In this document: positions 12,860 to 27,355 of the stretch, piece by piece
Numbering within the stretch: position 1 is the first letter of the stretch
Layout: each line of letters opens with the position of its first letter
Origin: Paragonimus westermani
Lineage: Eukaryota; Platyhelminthes; Trematoda; Plagiorchiida; Troglotrematidae
Direction of reading: 5' to 3'
Length of the DNA stretch: 64,000 nt
NCBI GenBank assembly: GCA_008508345.1
Contig: QNGE01000433.1
Span: 182,076 to 246,075 of the forward strand
Program-made: the position numbers and the translations under genes
Notes under the pieces: generated by a model
Told to the model about the DNA's origin: nothing
What the model saw: the letters and a program-made list of their open reading frames with translations, nothing else
The model's database searches: none

Positions 12860-15800
12860 GTCCTGAGACGAAATCAGTTTCTTAAATTGGATGAAGTCAG
12901 GCCAGCTGATAGATAGCTGATGGATAGCATCGTGATACGGCAGCGAAGCAACTCCATTGGTTAGTAACTGAAGCAACGGGTTGCGAGTTTCGCAAGCAAT
13001 CATGTGAACACACAGTATGAGTGGATCGGTAAGGTGACCACGCGTGTTACAACAGTGAGAGAAGATATGCAATTCACTTCTTGGATGAAATGGAATAACG
13101 GTCATCATGTGGGACTCGGATGAGCATCGAAAACTTTGATTTATCAACCGGGCCGACAACCATTGTTCGGTACCGAAGACTTCTTTAATTCAGTTATTGT
13201 TTAACCTGTCGGCCTTTTGCACACCACACTGAACTACACAGTCAGTAAGGCGAACTATTCGTGTTTTACTGTGAAAAGTAGTCACCTATCTTTTGAGATG
13301 AACTACTCAGTCTGCCTGATGACAATTAACCAAGTCGGTTTGCACGTGTTTTACTGGTTGGTATGCCATTTGGGCGGCGATGCTAGTGAAGTGGGGTTAG
13401 CACAATAGCCTTAGTGAGTGACTTTCAGTGCACCTTAAACCGTTCAGCTAAAAATTGTTGGTATGGACCAACTGTCATTACCGAGGTTTGGCTCTGTATG
13501 ACTACAGTCGAAACACAGCTCAAAGGGCGCTAAATTACGAGCGATTTAGGGAAAGCGATATCGCAACTAACAACCGATTAAATAACACATGGTTAAATTG
13601 CGTACACACACACAGACACACACGGTGACCTTGAAGATTGAAAACTCAAGTCTTGCGGTTTGCAATTAAGCCAGAATGCTGAATCGAAAATAAACAACTT
13701 ACCGATCATGTGACCGTCAGCCTTAATTGTCACAGCTAGTTACTGACATAAGTACGATTACATGACGTTGGAAATACATACACTACACTGGCACTTACAC
13801 ATGCTTGTACACACAAATGTGAACCCTTACGTGAATGTTCCCAGCCTACTTGAGTAATATTCAAATCGAAACGTGTACTCCAGTCTGAATGCTAGCCCAC
13901 TCTGTGTTCAGTTCGCCTCGATTCCATCAGGCTCAGAGAGTTAACTCACAAAGATGACACATGATAGTGATTAATCTGCTAACGACGAGTACCATTATGT
14001 TCACAGTTCGAAGAAAGTCGCGCGAGTTACCAGTGTTTGGAATGGAAAGTATGTATTAGTGTGTAATTTAAATGTACCCATTCGTCGTAAATGCGTTTGA
14101 GTGCCTGGTTACGAGCACACACGATGTAACATTGAAATCGTTAGTAGACAGTATCATTACGTATGGTGTTTAAGATGGTTGTGCTAGTGATTACCAAGAT
14201 ACGAGATTACACTGTTCTGTTCCTTGGTTCTCTCATTCCCCGATTGCTGCCTGGCACTCAGTTCGTGTATTTGAATGAGTAGTATGAAAAACAGAAAACG
14301 GATTAAAAAATTTAAATTATCAAGCACAGGGTGGTTTTTTAACCTGATGACATCTCAGTGCAAGTAAGATTATGTTCATGGATGATCTGATATGAGGTGA
14401 CTGATTGTTCGGAGAATTTTCCCCAGTTTAAGCAGGTTAGCGTAAGCAAATTGATGAAATTTACGGGTTAGTTGCCATCGTTTTCATCATGTCTCTGGAT
14501 TCATGCAGTCACGCTAAAATTATTCAGTCTTCATTCTGTTTATCAACCGAATGATTGGCAGACTGACTTTTAATAAGCCTTGTTTGACCATTCGACACTT
14601 TTTCGAACCCAGGCAGAATACAATCACTGAGCCCCTTATCGTATCCGAATCGAGGCCTAAGGAGTACTTTTTAAGGCATGTTTCGATCAAAATACTCATT
14701 TTTGTAAGCAAGCAAAAAATAAACCAATGCGCTATTTGTTACCATGACAACTCAGGGACAAAAACAACTCACTACATACTTGCACAAGTATACCCTAAAC
14801 CGTTGTTCAACTTGCTTCCAGATGCAGCTTGAGTTCGGTTTGGTCAGTGATGTCGCAGCTTCGACTCAAAATCAAATTAATTAGACAGGTTCACAATTGA
14901 CTGACCACTGGTTTCAGTCTGTTGTATTCGTTACTTTTTAAAGTTCGAACCCCATAAGCTCATCCACGTAATTCCGATTACCGGAACCGTTCTTACTAAA
15001 ACGTGAACTGTAATCCGTCGATTGGTTTTCCTGTGTGTTGTTCGGCATCAGTGCATCGATTGCGTTCACTGTGAGAGACAAGATGAAAATTTGTACACAT
15101 CAAAAGCTTATTGTCTGATCTCAACCTGTTCCGGCAATATGGTATGATTTGGAAAATCCGGGATAGATCAACTAAAGCATTTCATGGTCAGTCAACCTTT
15201 TTGAAACAGCCTGAACAGATCGGTTCACCATCCTGCGAGTTACTTCCTCGTTGCGGTTTGCAAGGCCTCATGTGTGCACTCAGCTGTGATGATGAGTTGC
15301 TAAACATTGCGACTAATGTTATTCGCATAGGTTGCTAAAGATGGATAACAATCATGTTTCGAAGTCCGAAAGGGCGTTTATCGATCTGCATCGTTCCGGT
15401 AACAGAAGAATACAAGCGTCCCAATGAGAAAACTTGATCCAATTGATCGAAAAATGTCCGTCAAACATTTTTCTGCACGTCAGTGTCCAGGTATTATAGG
15501 AACTCTTGCTGGACAAACAGGCTGTAACGTATTGGCAGTTAACGAGACACACCTGAACATCCCTATACCCTATCGGGTTCTTGGATTATGACGTGTTCCT
15601 GCACCGTTGGACTAGCGCAGTGTTACTTAAGGAACAAGCGGTAACCAGGATAACAACAGAACTGCACAGAGATCTGGAACAATTGATATTCAGGATCATT
15701 TTAGTCGACTGAATATAGCTTCCTGGTCGAAGACCTAGAGACGCACAATAACCTCCAGTAGGGGGACAACTGAAAATGTTAACTAAAATCGGTTCCTGTT

Positions 15801-15880
15801 GGACAGGGTCTCTATTGAGGCTGAAAACGCAGTCAATGTAACCAAGGTGTGCAAGACTCTAAAAAAACATTCCTATGACT
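12860..15880. other. Non-coding stretch
   Basis: Only short frames without convincing splice sites and one CA microsatellite; no gene or recognisable element seen. Confidence 0.6.
13602..13624. repeat. Imperfect (CA)n microsatellite
   Basis: A CA run interrupted by a single CAGA. Confidence 0.85.
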
Positions 15881-15884
15881 CACA

Positions 15885-16690
15885 AACAATTCGTTAGGAC
15901 TATTTTCGCGATACACCTCTCCCTGGATAGCATACAGTTTAAGCTACATTTATATCCCAGTTCTAAAATGTTCTTCATATGATTGATAGCAAATAAACGT
16001 GGTTTCTCTACGCATCATATTGTTTGTGATCGGCAAACAGGTTAGTTCGTAAGAGTATCCTCATCTCTGTCGGCTCGCAGAATAAGCAGACTCGCACAAT
16101 ATCTCATTAATGTCATAGAATATGCACTGTCCCTGATTAGTTTGTTTACTCCTTGCTACATCATCCATGCACCACAGTGTTTCCATTTCGTTTGTTCACT
16201 TCAGGAGTATTTAGTGATTGTGCTTTACTGAAATCAAACTGATGGACCAACTCTGAATACCTGAGGTGTTGTGCTCCTTTCATAAATTAAACCGCATTGC
16301 TGGAAAGGCAGAAACGTCCATTTCGGCATTTTTCTCATATTAACACCGTCCCGTTTAGTAATTCAGTACGTTCTATTCATTCACTGTTTGGTAAGAGAAG
16401 TCAATACTCTACGTGTATTTGTTCCACGGTAACACTAACCTATCGACTGACATGCAGTTGAGAAAATCGGTGTTGTGCATAGTTAATTAGTTTTGACCAC
16501 TGTGTCAAGATTAGCGGTGGTTAATAAAACAACAACTGCGAATCGTGTTGGGTTAGGAAACTGGGGTTAAAGCTTCGAGTACAGGTCATTCGGCTGATTA
16601 TCAAGCGCTGCCCACTATCTACTATGGAGATGCAGTTTCGAATGTAACCGTACGAAAAGTGACATTTGTTCTAGCGAATCTGATGAGATC
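15885..16690 (+). repeat. Diverged dispersed repeat, copy A
   Basis: Colinear with 57848-58640 over about 800 bp. Shared blocks include CAATTCGTTA, TCTAAAATGT, AGCAAATAA and CCTCATCTCTG, then TTAAAGCTTCG and GAATGTAACC near the far end, with many substitutions and small indels between. Two such copies 42 kb apart suggest an old transposable-element family or a duplicated segment. I recognise no transposase or reverse transcriptase in either copy. Confidence 0.7.
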
Positions 16691-16699
16691 GGAGTAACA

Positions 16700-19100
16700 A
16701 CCACGTTGAGTAACCTGAACTTCTTGTAGAATGGTCAGATCAACTGCCTCGCATAGATTGGATTCCAGAGTTTGATAAACAAGCTGCTACTCTGTATGAG
16801 TTCTCTGTAGAAGCAGAACGATTGTGAACTGTGGTGTTATCACAAGCCACTCCTCGGAGGATCCTAGAGTTCAACAGAGGCTCCACTGAACCGAACAGAA
16901 GCAGTTTGTGTGAGAAAGTGGTCTTTCCTGAGAGAAGTCTACAAAAGTCTACTGTATAGGCAAGATTGAGTAGGTCTCCAGATATGGCTCAGAACCGTAA
17001 ATAGTAATATCTGTGTGAATAAATGTTATTTTCTGAATATGCCTGTAGTTGATTTTCATCCTATTCCTCTCTTTTCTTCTTTTCTCCCCTTTCGTTTTGA
17101 CAAGACAGTTTGACAAAAACAAGCACAAGTCAACTTGAAATATATCCATTTTCTGATTTTGGTCGAAAACTCTTTCACTCATCTGTCACAAATCAAACCA
17201 AATCTTGAACAAGCCTTAACCAAATTTACTGGTCACTTCATGTAATCTAGGATTAACTCCGTTCGATGAATAAAACCGCGTTCGTAATTGTGGATAAAAG
17301 GTCGAACATTGAACGATTTGAAAACAACGCTAGAATCTTGGTTTGCCTCAGCAATCATTCAAAAGAGTACATGTCACCATCGACGTTAAATTTGTTTGGA
17401 CATATCGGACACTATCTCGTGTGGAAGCTTGGTTCTACTGCAGATTTTTTGATATACTGTTCTGTTTGTGTATGACCGCGATGCTTCCAATTGCTTACAC
17501 CTGGTAAATGCGTTTTGGGATCGTTGCAAACCTCGGGTATATAGATCAGTGCACAACCAAAATGATCTGAGGTAAGGAGATCTCATGACTACAAGTGTTT
17601 CAAGTTGGTATGTGCTGAAAATGATAAGAGACGATGTTTCAAAAAAGTAACTAAAGACAGCCTTGTCACAACACCGGCAATAACTTTCTATGGAACTCTT
17701 GACTATGGGTTATGAACCAATCATTCTTCGTTACAACTGCCTATTCTCCGAGAAATCTCATTTGTTATAAAGCGTCCAGGAAAGCCGTTCCATCATTATC
17801 TTCGGCATAAAGCTGCATCCGATTACGTGAAGGAAGCTCACCTTCAGTGTCTCAAGGACACAAAAGAAATAGCTACCATACGTTTCGAAATACTAGTTGT
17901 CGTGTTAGGAGTATTGCAAACAAATGGATGACATTTAACTTACAATTAAGTTACAATTAAAAGGTATGGGCTAAATTTCGCTCCGCTTTAGCTGAACATA
18001 TTTTGACAACGGTTTATCTCGCCGATGCTTCAGTCGAACGGCTAAAGGCTGAGATGAATGAGCGATAAAATAGTATAGAGAAATAAAGATAGTTGATCTC
18101 TGTAGATCGGGTTTATCTGCACATAGTTGGTGTTTGAGAACGGTAGAAAGACGAGAGCAAATCGGGTCCTGTGAGACCTGTTGTTTTGATGAACTACTTG
18201 TGAAACGAAAGACACTATTGGAATGTCGCGTCGAAGGCCTTATGGAAGGTGATTTACAGATGATGTTGAACTTTTACTTACAGGGAATTCAGATGTTCAT
18301 TGGTTAATCTAGGACGCGAGATTTTAGCTGCCAAGATCTATTTGAATTCCGTGTTTGAACACCGAACTCGCGGATGAGTTCTCATCATGTGACAGCTAGG
18401 TATCAGTATCAGCCAATTCTGCTGATGATGTTTAAGATGGTGGTCACCTTGTCGACTATGTTACTCGAAAGGGAGGATAACACAAAAAACTGCTAAGGTG
18501 GTGTTGAATCTTGATATTTTCGTTCCTACCAGTACTTCGTGTAATGGCAATTTTATAAGCATGTGTACACGAATAGAGACCAAAGTACAGCGGACAAAAT
18601 CTGCAGGTGTTGACCAACTGTTAGATGGTCCATCAAAAATAGACAGAGAAGAGTGACTTAATTTCTCATCAGCATGTTTTACTCGTGTAACTGTTTCACT
18701 GGACAGTTGCCCCCCAACAGAGTGATAACCAGAAAGTGGCTAGTAAATACCACCTTCCGAATTTTATTTGGTATTGACTTCTTTGGATAACTCAGTGAAC
18801 ACTGGAACATTGTCCTTGTTAAAGCTTGTCGGTTGTATTTTCTTTCCAAGCTGTCAAAACGCGAATGGGTTAATAACCACACCAATGACTCCATCCGATG
18901 CAGATAGATTTGTTGCATCTTAAGGTTTAATTATATTCGCTTATGAACAATACACAATTGGTCTAATCGTACTGAGGAGGAACATGATACTGAAAACACT
19001 GTTCAACGAGTTTAGTGGATTTGACTAGGAGGTACCGACATTGCGGTCATGGACTAGAGTTAACAAGAGCTTTATTAAATTTCCACTCAAATCTAAGGTT
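16700..19100. other. Non-coding stretch
   Basis: Short frames only; no gene, RNA or clear repeat identified. Confidence 0.6.
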
Positions 19101-19109
19101 CAAACTGAG

Positions 19110-19450
19110 CACTGCTCACAAGCGAATGTGGTCGAGCTTTTAAGTCGTGTTGGCAGGATACCAACGGTGCAGTGATCAACGCTATTGTCTCAGGAAAACG
19201 TGAACCGGAGTTCCACTCTCGGTAGTAGTAACAACTACATAGGTTATTGTCGAGTTCAAATAAACAGTACAATTAAAAAATCCCGTTTTTATTTCCTAGT
19301 AATTCACCTCAATTCGAAAGCATCAATTGCACGTCACTGGTGTTCACTTTGTCCTAACAAAATCCCCTGGTATTCATCAGTAGCTAACGGGAAGTCTACC
19401 TGAAGGTGAAGGCTACGATCAAATGTGAGTAATGTTCAACTTGAAAACAA
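19110..19450 (+). repeat. Degenerate SINE family 1 copy
   Basis: The 5' part keeps the family motif GCTCACAAGCGA near 19115, and the 3' part keeps ATCAAATGTGAGTAATG near 19420 followed by TTCAACTTGAAAAC. The tRNA-like middle is largely unrecognisable, so this is an old copy. Confidence 0.55.
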
Positions 19451-20304
19451 TTTTATTTACGTTCCGTACATGGAGCGTACGGTTCTCTCGGCAAAAGTCA
19501 TCTCTGTCTATTTTAAAGTAATTTGGTAAGGACAATCAATCAGCTATTATTTGCAGTAACCCAAGAACAAACTGAACTGGATAAGGTTAACCACGCATGA
19601 ATGGTTTTGTTTGCCGCGGTTATTTAACATATCACAGCTACCCGTTACATACTGAATTAACTACAATAATTTAGACCGAAGCAATCGTCTCTAATTTGTC
19701 CATCAACACACAGGTCACCGACGGTGCAGTCTGTGCACATTTTCAAACAATGACGATTCGAAGTTCGGTTTATTCATAACGTAGAACCCAGAACCTACAG
19801 GTAACCTCTTTTCGGAAGTAACTGGAAAATCGCATTTCTGAACATTGGAAAATCCAACGTGAATTCCGCATGCAACTGAAATAGTCCCAATGGTTTTTAT
19901 CCAGCACCTGAGCGGAAGTGTTCACAACCATCTCCAGAGTGATACATGTTTAGCCTAGAGATTATTCCCACTAACTATCTAGTCTGTCTATCCTATGACG
20001 TCGATCGCACTGTAAATTTACAGGATTCTTCATCAGTTCCAAAAGTTGACTCCCAGCCCAATTTCGTTCAGCATAAATTCAGAGGTCAGCAGCTTGACAT
20101 TGGGACACAAACGGATTCACATCTGTTGTCTCCGCAAAAAGCGTGCGAATTCTGCGGTTAACAAAATTCAAAATATAATCATTCAGCGAAAAAGGTTTTA
20201 CTCTCTTGGTCGTAACAACGAATTTGGTCAAACGCCTAAGCAAGTCCAAGATACACATGGGTATATGAGTCACTCGGAGGAAATATTTGTACGATCAAAA
20301 GGGG

Positions 20305-20395
20305 GAGCTTTCCGACTATATCTACGCCATCTCATCATAGTCATCATAGACAGCAATACATCAATGGTTCACACTTATGCTTAATTACCATCTAA
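20305..20395 (-). repeat. SINE family 3 copy with degenerate ATC/GAT tail
   Basis: Short imperfect ATC repeats are followed by CAATACATCAATGGTTCAC and ATGCTTAATTACC, matching the sequence next to the ATC microsatellite at 39711-39755. Read on the minus strand, the microsatellite is the 3' tail. Confidence 0.5.
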
Positions 20396-23300
20396 CTAAA
20401 CGGCTTGATTTTTTATTCGAAAGTGCTCTCTACCGACAAGCACGGTTGCGCTCCAACCGAATTTCCAAGACAAGACGAGAAAAAATGGAGAAATTATACG
20501 GGAGTACTTTTTTTCAATACCACACGGCTTTTGTTAGGATGTAGACGATTCAATGAATACATGTGTATGAAATCCGCGATGTAGTGCATATGCCAGTGGC
20601 ACTGTCTAGCCCTTGTCTTACACGAATCAGGGGGCGAACTCTTTCATGTGGGTACACCATTCCGATTATCCAAATAGGCACGCACCAACCACAAAAGACT
20701 GTCAGGACAACAGCCAAATACATTGACAAAGGTCTTGTAAATCAAACACTATTGGGGGCTTGAATCGTGTTAAACTGGACGTGTTTTCCTGCGCTTTTGA
20801 ACCGAGCTAATACGAATGTGATTTTCTCGCTACAACAAAATCGTTACTGAACAGGTTAGTCTATGTGAACATTGTGATCAATAATGATCAACTGTACCAT
20901 GCAGACTGAACACTGATTTGTCAAATGAACAAACCCGATGGCCAGGGGTCGATGCAGTCACACTGAGCATGAATTAGTCATTTATTGCTTGAAAAATATT
21001 TCCAAAAAATTGTTTTGTACATGTTCGTTTCAATCAAACTATCGCATCCGTGAACGTTTGCCAAGTTGCTCGGTAAACAGTGATACAAATTAAGAAACCA
21101 AATTCACAAATCCTTTCGGGACGTGTTCCAAGTCCTTAAATATCACGTCTAAGAATGAACATAATGTTGCAGGACAACGAGATATTATCATTGTAATTCA
21201 GCATACAATCTGTTTTTAAGTCACTTACAAACTGTGGCTAAGATAAACCTTGGACAACCGTGTTAGTGTCCAATGTAGACGTCGCTTACTGACAATCGGA
21301 TGTCATGCATTGGCAGATCCAAGAGACAGGGTTCGTGCTAGCGCTGTTCGTTTCCATGGTTTGCGTGTATCTGAATTACTCTACGGGACACTGTGGGTAC
21401 AATTTAACATACGTTCACGGAGTCATTGAATCAGTACGGAAACAGCTACCACGTTTACGATCTTCTGAATACCAATTGCGCTAACCCGTTAACTTCCGAG
21501 TAACAGCTTCTATCTGTAATCAGGCTGAATAAGTGAATTACATGGTGCGGTATCGGAAAATCCAGGGCGGGTAACAGCCGAACACGGTCAGCATGACTTA
21601 ATTATTGACGGCTCCGTGTATGTCTATGGTATGGAGCTCCCGTCAGGACTGGGTACTGGTCACCCATCTGAATCAAATACAACAACCCACTGGTTCTAAC
21701 TGAACTGAACTTGGGAGGTTCTGTTTAACAGGCCAACCCTGAGTTGACTACTGACAGAGATTGAAGGGGCCTATAAAAATTTATTTAGCTCCTTAAGTTC
21801 TACTGGTTCGATGTTGATGGCGGGAGGTTTGGATGAATGAAATATACATCTACTCTTTTCCCAGATTGCGACAAGTACAGAATGACAGCAAACCTACGTT
21901 ACACATTAGTTGTCGAAAAGAACACTTTACTGTTCAGTTTTATTTTTGGTCAGCTGGACTTGTAATCTACCAGACCCTCTTAATATGATACTGAACGTCA
22001 GCCGATTTCTGTTTTCAGTCTATCAGAATTGGTATAATATCAACCTTCTCAAACCCATGTGTGCCTACGGATGTCGACTGCCTCAACTGGATAACCCAGG
22101 TGACCAGAGACGAGCCTGCCAACGGTACTAGATAGTAGGCGATTGCGATTCCCATAGAACCGTGTAATTTAGCGACGTCTTATTTGCCCCAAAGCCAACC
22201 GGTGTTTTCCACAGGCCGACGCAAAGACACTCACCTTCAGATCAGTGTGCCTGTCCATCTGTCTGCCAGCCTAGCTGAAATCTGACATGTGCACATCCCA
22301 TGACAGTCATGACGAATCCATCCATTCATTCATCTATCCATCTTCTCGTCAGTTTGTTCGCACATTCATCTTATCTCGTAAGGTGATATAAATTTGAACT
22401 TGCCAGCCAGCAAACGGTCGGAACAGCTGTTAATTAGCAAGACCTGTCCACGTCCGATGGTGTTTGCAGGCATATATATGTTTGTATGCGATGCACGGCG
22501 TGACAAACACGTGTCCTACCAGCATCCCAAATGTGTTGACGCTGCTGACATCTTTAGACTGACAGCTGTTGTTTGGCTATATACAATGTTCGTTTGCAAT
22601 TTGCTTCACCGTATGTGTGTGTGTGTACGCTTGTGCGTGCAGCGTAATATGGTTGTTGCTGTCAAAGCTTCGCTTGATTTTGTTGGTACTGCCGTTGCTG
22701 TTTGCCTTCTATCTGGCTACTTATTTGCAGACGGTGATGACTGTGAGCACATCAATGCCAGGGGGATTGGTGCACGGTCTATGAGGTGGTGATACACTTG
22801 GTGAGGATAGTATGAGTTGATAATCGGATTGCCAAACGAACAAAAGATTTCCTCTGACCGGTCTTGTAGACGCAGAGTGGAGTCAAGCAAGTAGTGGCAT
22901 CTCCCAGTATGGGGGGGGGTATTAGGAGGATTAAGGTATATAACTAGTACAGTCGTATGAAGGGCTATTCGAAAAACGAACTTTCTAGAGTCGGTTGAAC
23001 AACACATGTGTAATCCTGCCGGAGCTAGCTTTAGTATAAGTTAACTACAGGTAAAGTTTGCAGTCTAACCAATAAGTGATTGAACCGGGTATATTTTGAC
23101 CACATAAAGGTTGACAGAAACATGCTAAAAAGTGGACAAGAACCATCAGCCGTACTGTTATGGTCAAGATACCTCGACATATTTGACAAGGTGAACGGTC
23201 ATCTGAGAATTCCGACAATACGCTCGGTGATTGGTAAGATTGTTCTCATGATACCTGTTTGGTAAAAATCGATAGATTAAACATAGGTCAAACTGACCTA

Positions 23301-25435
23301 TTAGTTGCCCCTTCAACGCATATGGGGGGAATGGACGGCTTGGTCAGCAACGTTCAACCCGTAAGGATCAGACATACACAACAACAATTAGTGCAGCTCG
23401 ATCTGGGGTGATTAGACGTGAAAAATGAGTGGCTTCTACTCTAATTCACCTGTGTTCCAAATCTTTTCACCGAAAGTGAATACAGTTCATCTTACACCTA
23501 TGGGGTAGACTGTAGGTACTATGTGTAATTTGCATTAGTTGGCAAAAAAACCTTAACTCTTACACATGTCTCAATGTACAGCGGACGATGGTAAGTTTGA
23601 ACAGTGTGTGCATTATGAAGAAATACACGAAACTATCTAACCGTACAGCTGATTTTCAATCATGAAGCTATCCATTTGAGTCAGATTTACTTACATGCTC
23701 CTGGTTCAGTTCATGAACCCGTTCACCAAGGAACAATCGTTGGTATTCACCAATTGTATCATGTGTGAGCTTTAGAAGAGAAGATAGTGTGTGTCGTTTA
23801 AGAACTGAGCCCCATTTCTGTCAGTTTCTAGAAAAAAAAGTAACCCTAGTATTATCAGAGCGACTACGTTAATCATCTATGCCACTTTCTCAAGATCCTA
23901 CAGGAGATCTCCGACCCTCGAAACAACATTGCAGCCGACTGAACCCATCAAAAGGAAAGAATTGAAATTGACTAATGATCAGCACAGTAGGGAATCGGTA
24001 AGCCCTAGGAGATTGAGTCGGATTCAACCAAAATTATTAGACAAAAAAAGGCTCATCATTTGATACGGTCATTTCCGCGACAGGAAAGGATGCTGACTGA
24101 CTGACCGGCTGGATGCCTGGATTGTCTGGACTGGACTGAACCGGCCGTGTGACCGGACCAAAATGCCACTCTGTGTGTAATCGAAGCAAAGCGTGTGATT
24201 CCAGAGACCGAACAGCATCGTAGTCCCTTGTCTGTCAGGGACATGCAGAGTCAACATGACACACCGACGACAACTGTGACAGTGGTGGCGTTTGACGACC
24301 GAAGGCAGTGTTGACAAGACATGGACCGGCGGTCACAGATTGACAACTGTACGACTACACGTGGGTTATCAGTTGCACCACGTGTACCGATCAGTTAGGC
24401 TCATGGTCAGAACTGCACAAGCCTACGCTCACACCCAGCCGCATATGCACACGGAAACTGACAAGGCCCATCAACTGCCGTCTTTGGACCGTGAGAATAT
24501 TTGCTCATGAGTGTGTATACATAAGTCGTACGTTGTGATTCTTAAGGATTGTTTGCTTACCAGGCAAACTGCACGACTGCGCAGGTCAAATACATGTCAA
24601 ACGAAGCTACATCATTGTTTGTCAGTAAGGTGCGTTAGCCGTGATAAAATTGTTCTACTCACGTTCTCAAGAGAATGTTTAGCTCACATGCAAGATGGCT
24701 GTACAGCCGGTACGAAGGTCGACATAACTTGATTACTCGCATAGGTGAGCACTAATCAGTCTGTATCTGATTCGGCAGCTCAAAGTTCAATGAAACGCCG
24801 CTCGTGTTAGCGGGATAGCAACACCTGTGTGTCCAACTAATCAGTTTGGCAACGAACGTAACAACGATAACCCCTTTGTTGTCAAATTGTTGGTAGACGC
24901 GCCGAATGCTGGTAAACGGATTGTCAGGTAGATCGACCTTGGACCGCATGGTGTGATGCGAAGAGGAACAGCAGGGGTCTCATAATTACTACCATTCGAC
25001 TGGTAACGCAGTACGGAATGAGGGCTTGGTAACATAAGGACCGTCAAATGGTTTCATTTTGAAGCTACAAACGGTGTAGTTCTGGGAACAAGTAACGTAG
25101 GAGCAATCTGGTTTGGAAATTAAAATACGTGCACAACTTCTGAGCTTGGTCTGTTTGGACAGGGTTATTTCGATGCCACATCGACAGCTGGATGGTTGTA
25201 TAGTTGTCGACCGTTCATTTTCAGCTACGGTGGCTGCCCTGTCAAGATTCATGTTCCAGTTTGTAAGATGCGTCGAATGAAGTTATGAAGATATGTGTGA
25301 CCTTGTGATTGTGTTCAACCCAAACGAACGAATCATTCTCACAGAGAAATCGCAACCAATGCCCTTAGTGTCTAATTTGAGAACCGAGATAAGAGAGATG
25401 AGAGTGTTTTCGTTCCGATTCCATAAGCAATTCTA

Positions 25436-25777
25436 CTGAGAGCCTGTAGGTCTATGGTTAAACAGTGGGCGTATGAGGCAGTCGCTTGAACGGACTGTTG
25501 CCATCACCTCTGTAGACAAAAACATATCACGACGCTCTTTCGCCGCAACTCCCAGACATAAATGGTAATAACTTCCTCTAGAAGGCGTTGCCTTCAGAAT
25601 GATATCCGATGAATACATTAGTGGGGTGATTACAATAGCTCTCTTTGTCTGGCACAACCAATCAACCTGACTCATCGTGTAACGATCCTCATTCACCACC
25701 CTCTCTCTTCTTTTTTTCACAACGGATCGAAACCGACTCAGAGTTGTGACGATCCAGTTGTTTGACCCGCTCTCTGC
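25436..25777 (-). CDS. Candidate exon, unknown product
   Basis: Part of the longest unassigned frame in the window (181 codons, 25978-25433, minus). Within it is a strong acceptor (cattctcttttttttacatacag), which suggests that only the 3' part would be exon. It would start with two nucleotides of a split codon and run to a TAG stop at 25435-25433. The encoded stretch is about 113 residues, fairly basic, with no recognised domain or membrane helix. One frame of this length is expected by chance in 64 kb, so the acceptor is the only added evidence. Its phase does not fit a direct join to the zinc-finger exon. Confidence 0.18.
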
Positions 25778-27131
25778 TGTATGTAAAAAAAAGAGAATGA
25801 GCAAAATTGTCATGGGATGGCTAGTTTTCTTGATTCCTTGTGACAAGAGTTCATAGAAATTTCTAACGAAATCTAACAACAGTTTCGCATTAAACGCCAC
25901 AGACTCTAGCTGTAACCGTTGAAGCGTATTGGATACGGCTTGGACGGTTCGGAGCGAGTTGCGATTTCCTTGACACATTGGATATGTGATCTGTCCATAA
26001 CTATACCATCATTACTGTCATCTGCATCATCATTAAGGATAGCATCATTGTGTATTCGATCAGGCGTCGTACAAGCAAGACTTAAAATCGCACCTATTAA
26101 AATTCGTAAGTCTCATGGATTGCGGCCAAAACCTCGGTGATGTTTTTATGTAAGCAAGCTGAGAATCATGGATACAACTGTGTTTCGGACCGTAGTCATC
26201 AAAAACGAGTATTCCGATTTGCTGTTTTGAACAACGGCAGTCGCGTATGTGTGTTGGGTTCCAGTCTAAGCGCAGTATGGCAGGAAATCCAACGTAGCAT
26301 AATCCAATATGGCGAACACGGAGAGCGTTTTTTTACCCTTCCCATCAGTCATTCCGACCCACTGTTAATCTTATATTTCTTTTTCTTCCATTTTCCGGTG
26401 CATATTTATTAGTGAAAGCAGATTAGATAACGGAAGACATCAAAACATTGTCGTTTGTTAAGCTGATATTCGATTTACAGATTTTGATTCAATTCGGCAG
26501 AGTCAGTCTAGTCATTTTAATTGCGTCTGACACCTGCCCAAATTGTACTGATTCGATCAGGTCGGATTATCTAGTAAACAAGACTAAATCAGTTGATCAA
26601 GAAATCGGAAGCGACGACGTTGACTGCTAAGGTCTCGTTTCATTTAAACCAGCCTAGCTGATCGATAAGATCGAGAAGTAACCAAAGCTACCTGACTGAG
26701 TGACGCTCAGTCAGCTGGTTTGCGAAGTCACAACTATAACAGAATGCTGGACACATCTATATGCACAGAACGGCCATGGATCGTGGATCACGTCTGGTTA
26801 GACGATGCGAGTAATATTTAACCTCATTTTCCTTCGATCTTAGGCGATATGCCAGCAGCCTAGCAGGTCCCCATAAAAGCACTACATTTTGAAACAGGTA
26901 TTGATTGCATTTCATTATGTTTCTCATAACGAGAGACATCTCGTGTTTTAATCAATATCGAAATTTTCTCGACAGATTTCGGGCTGTTGTTCGTCCTCAT
27001 TTCTCTGGGTGTCGCTTTAGGATCGATAAACGCGAACGTTTTCAAGATTGTTACCGCATTTAACCCTAGACATTGCATGAGACACTCAATGACCAGTTGA
27101 TTGCTGAGGGTTTTTTTAAATTAAATAGATT

Positions 27132-27355
27132 GTGGTAATAAGCTTTGAAGTTGGTAGTAGACAGAAATCTGTGTGGCGTTTGTGTTTTACAAATGAGCAA
27201 GTCCACTGTCAACGAGAATTAACCGGTTTACTAGAAGACCTAATTCAAAGATACTTAAAATATTTGGGTCATGCTATCACAGAAGCTAGTCGTCAGAAAA
27301 AGAGTTTAAAAAGTTGCGGTGCTATTTTTCAAAACAGTGTTCCCACAAAATAAAA
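27132..27355 (+). CDS. Candidate terminal exon with overlapping poly(A) signal, unknown product
   Basis: The frame opens right after an acceptor-like stretch (tttttttaaattaaatag) and runs 74 codons to TAA. An AATAAA hexamer overlaps the stop codon (acaaaataaaattt, about 27346-27359), which would suit a very short 3' UTR. The product would be mildly basic with a helical middle part. A further open segment follows in another frame (27410-27520). Unrecognised, and possibly a chance frame. Confidence 0.17.

Noticed and set aside
26106..26158. 53-nt intron joining plus-strand frames at 25919-26105 and 26159 onward
   Set aside because: Phase fits, but the acceptor is poor and the upstream frame lacks a credible start or acceptor.
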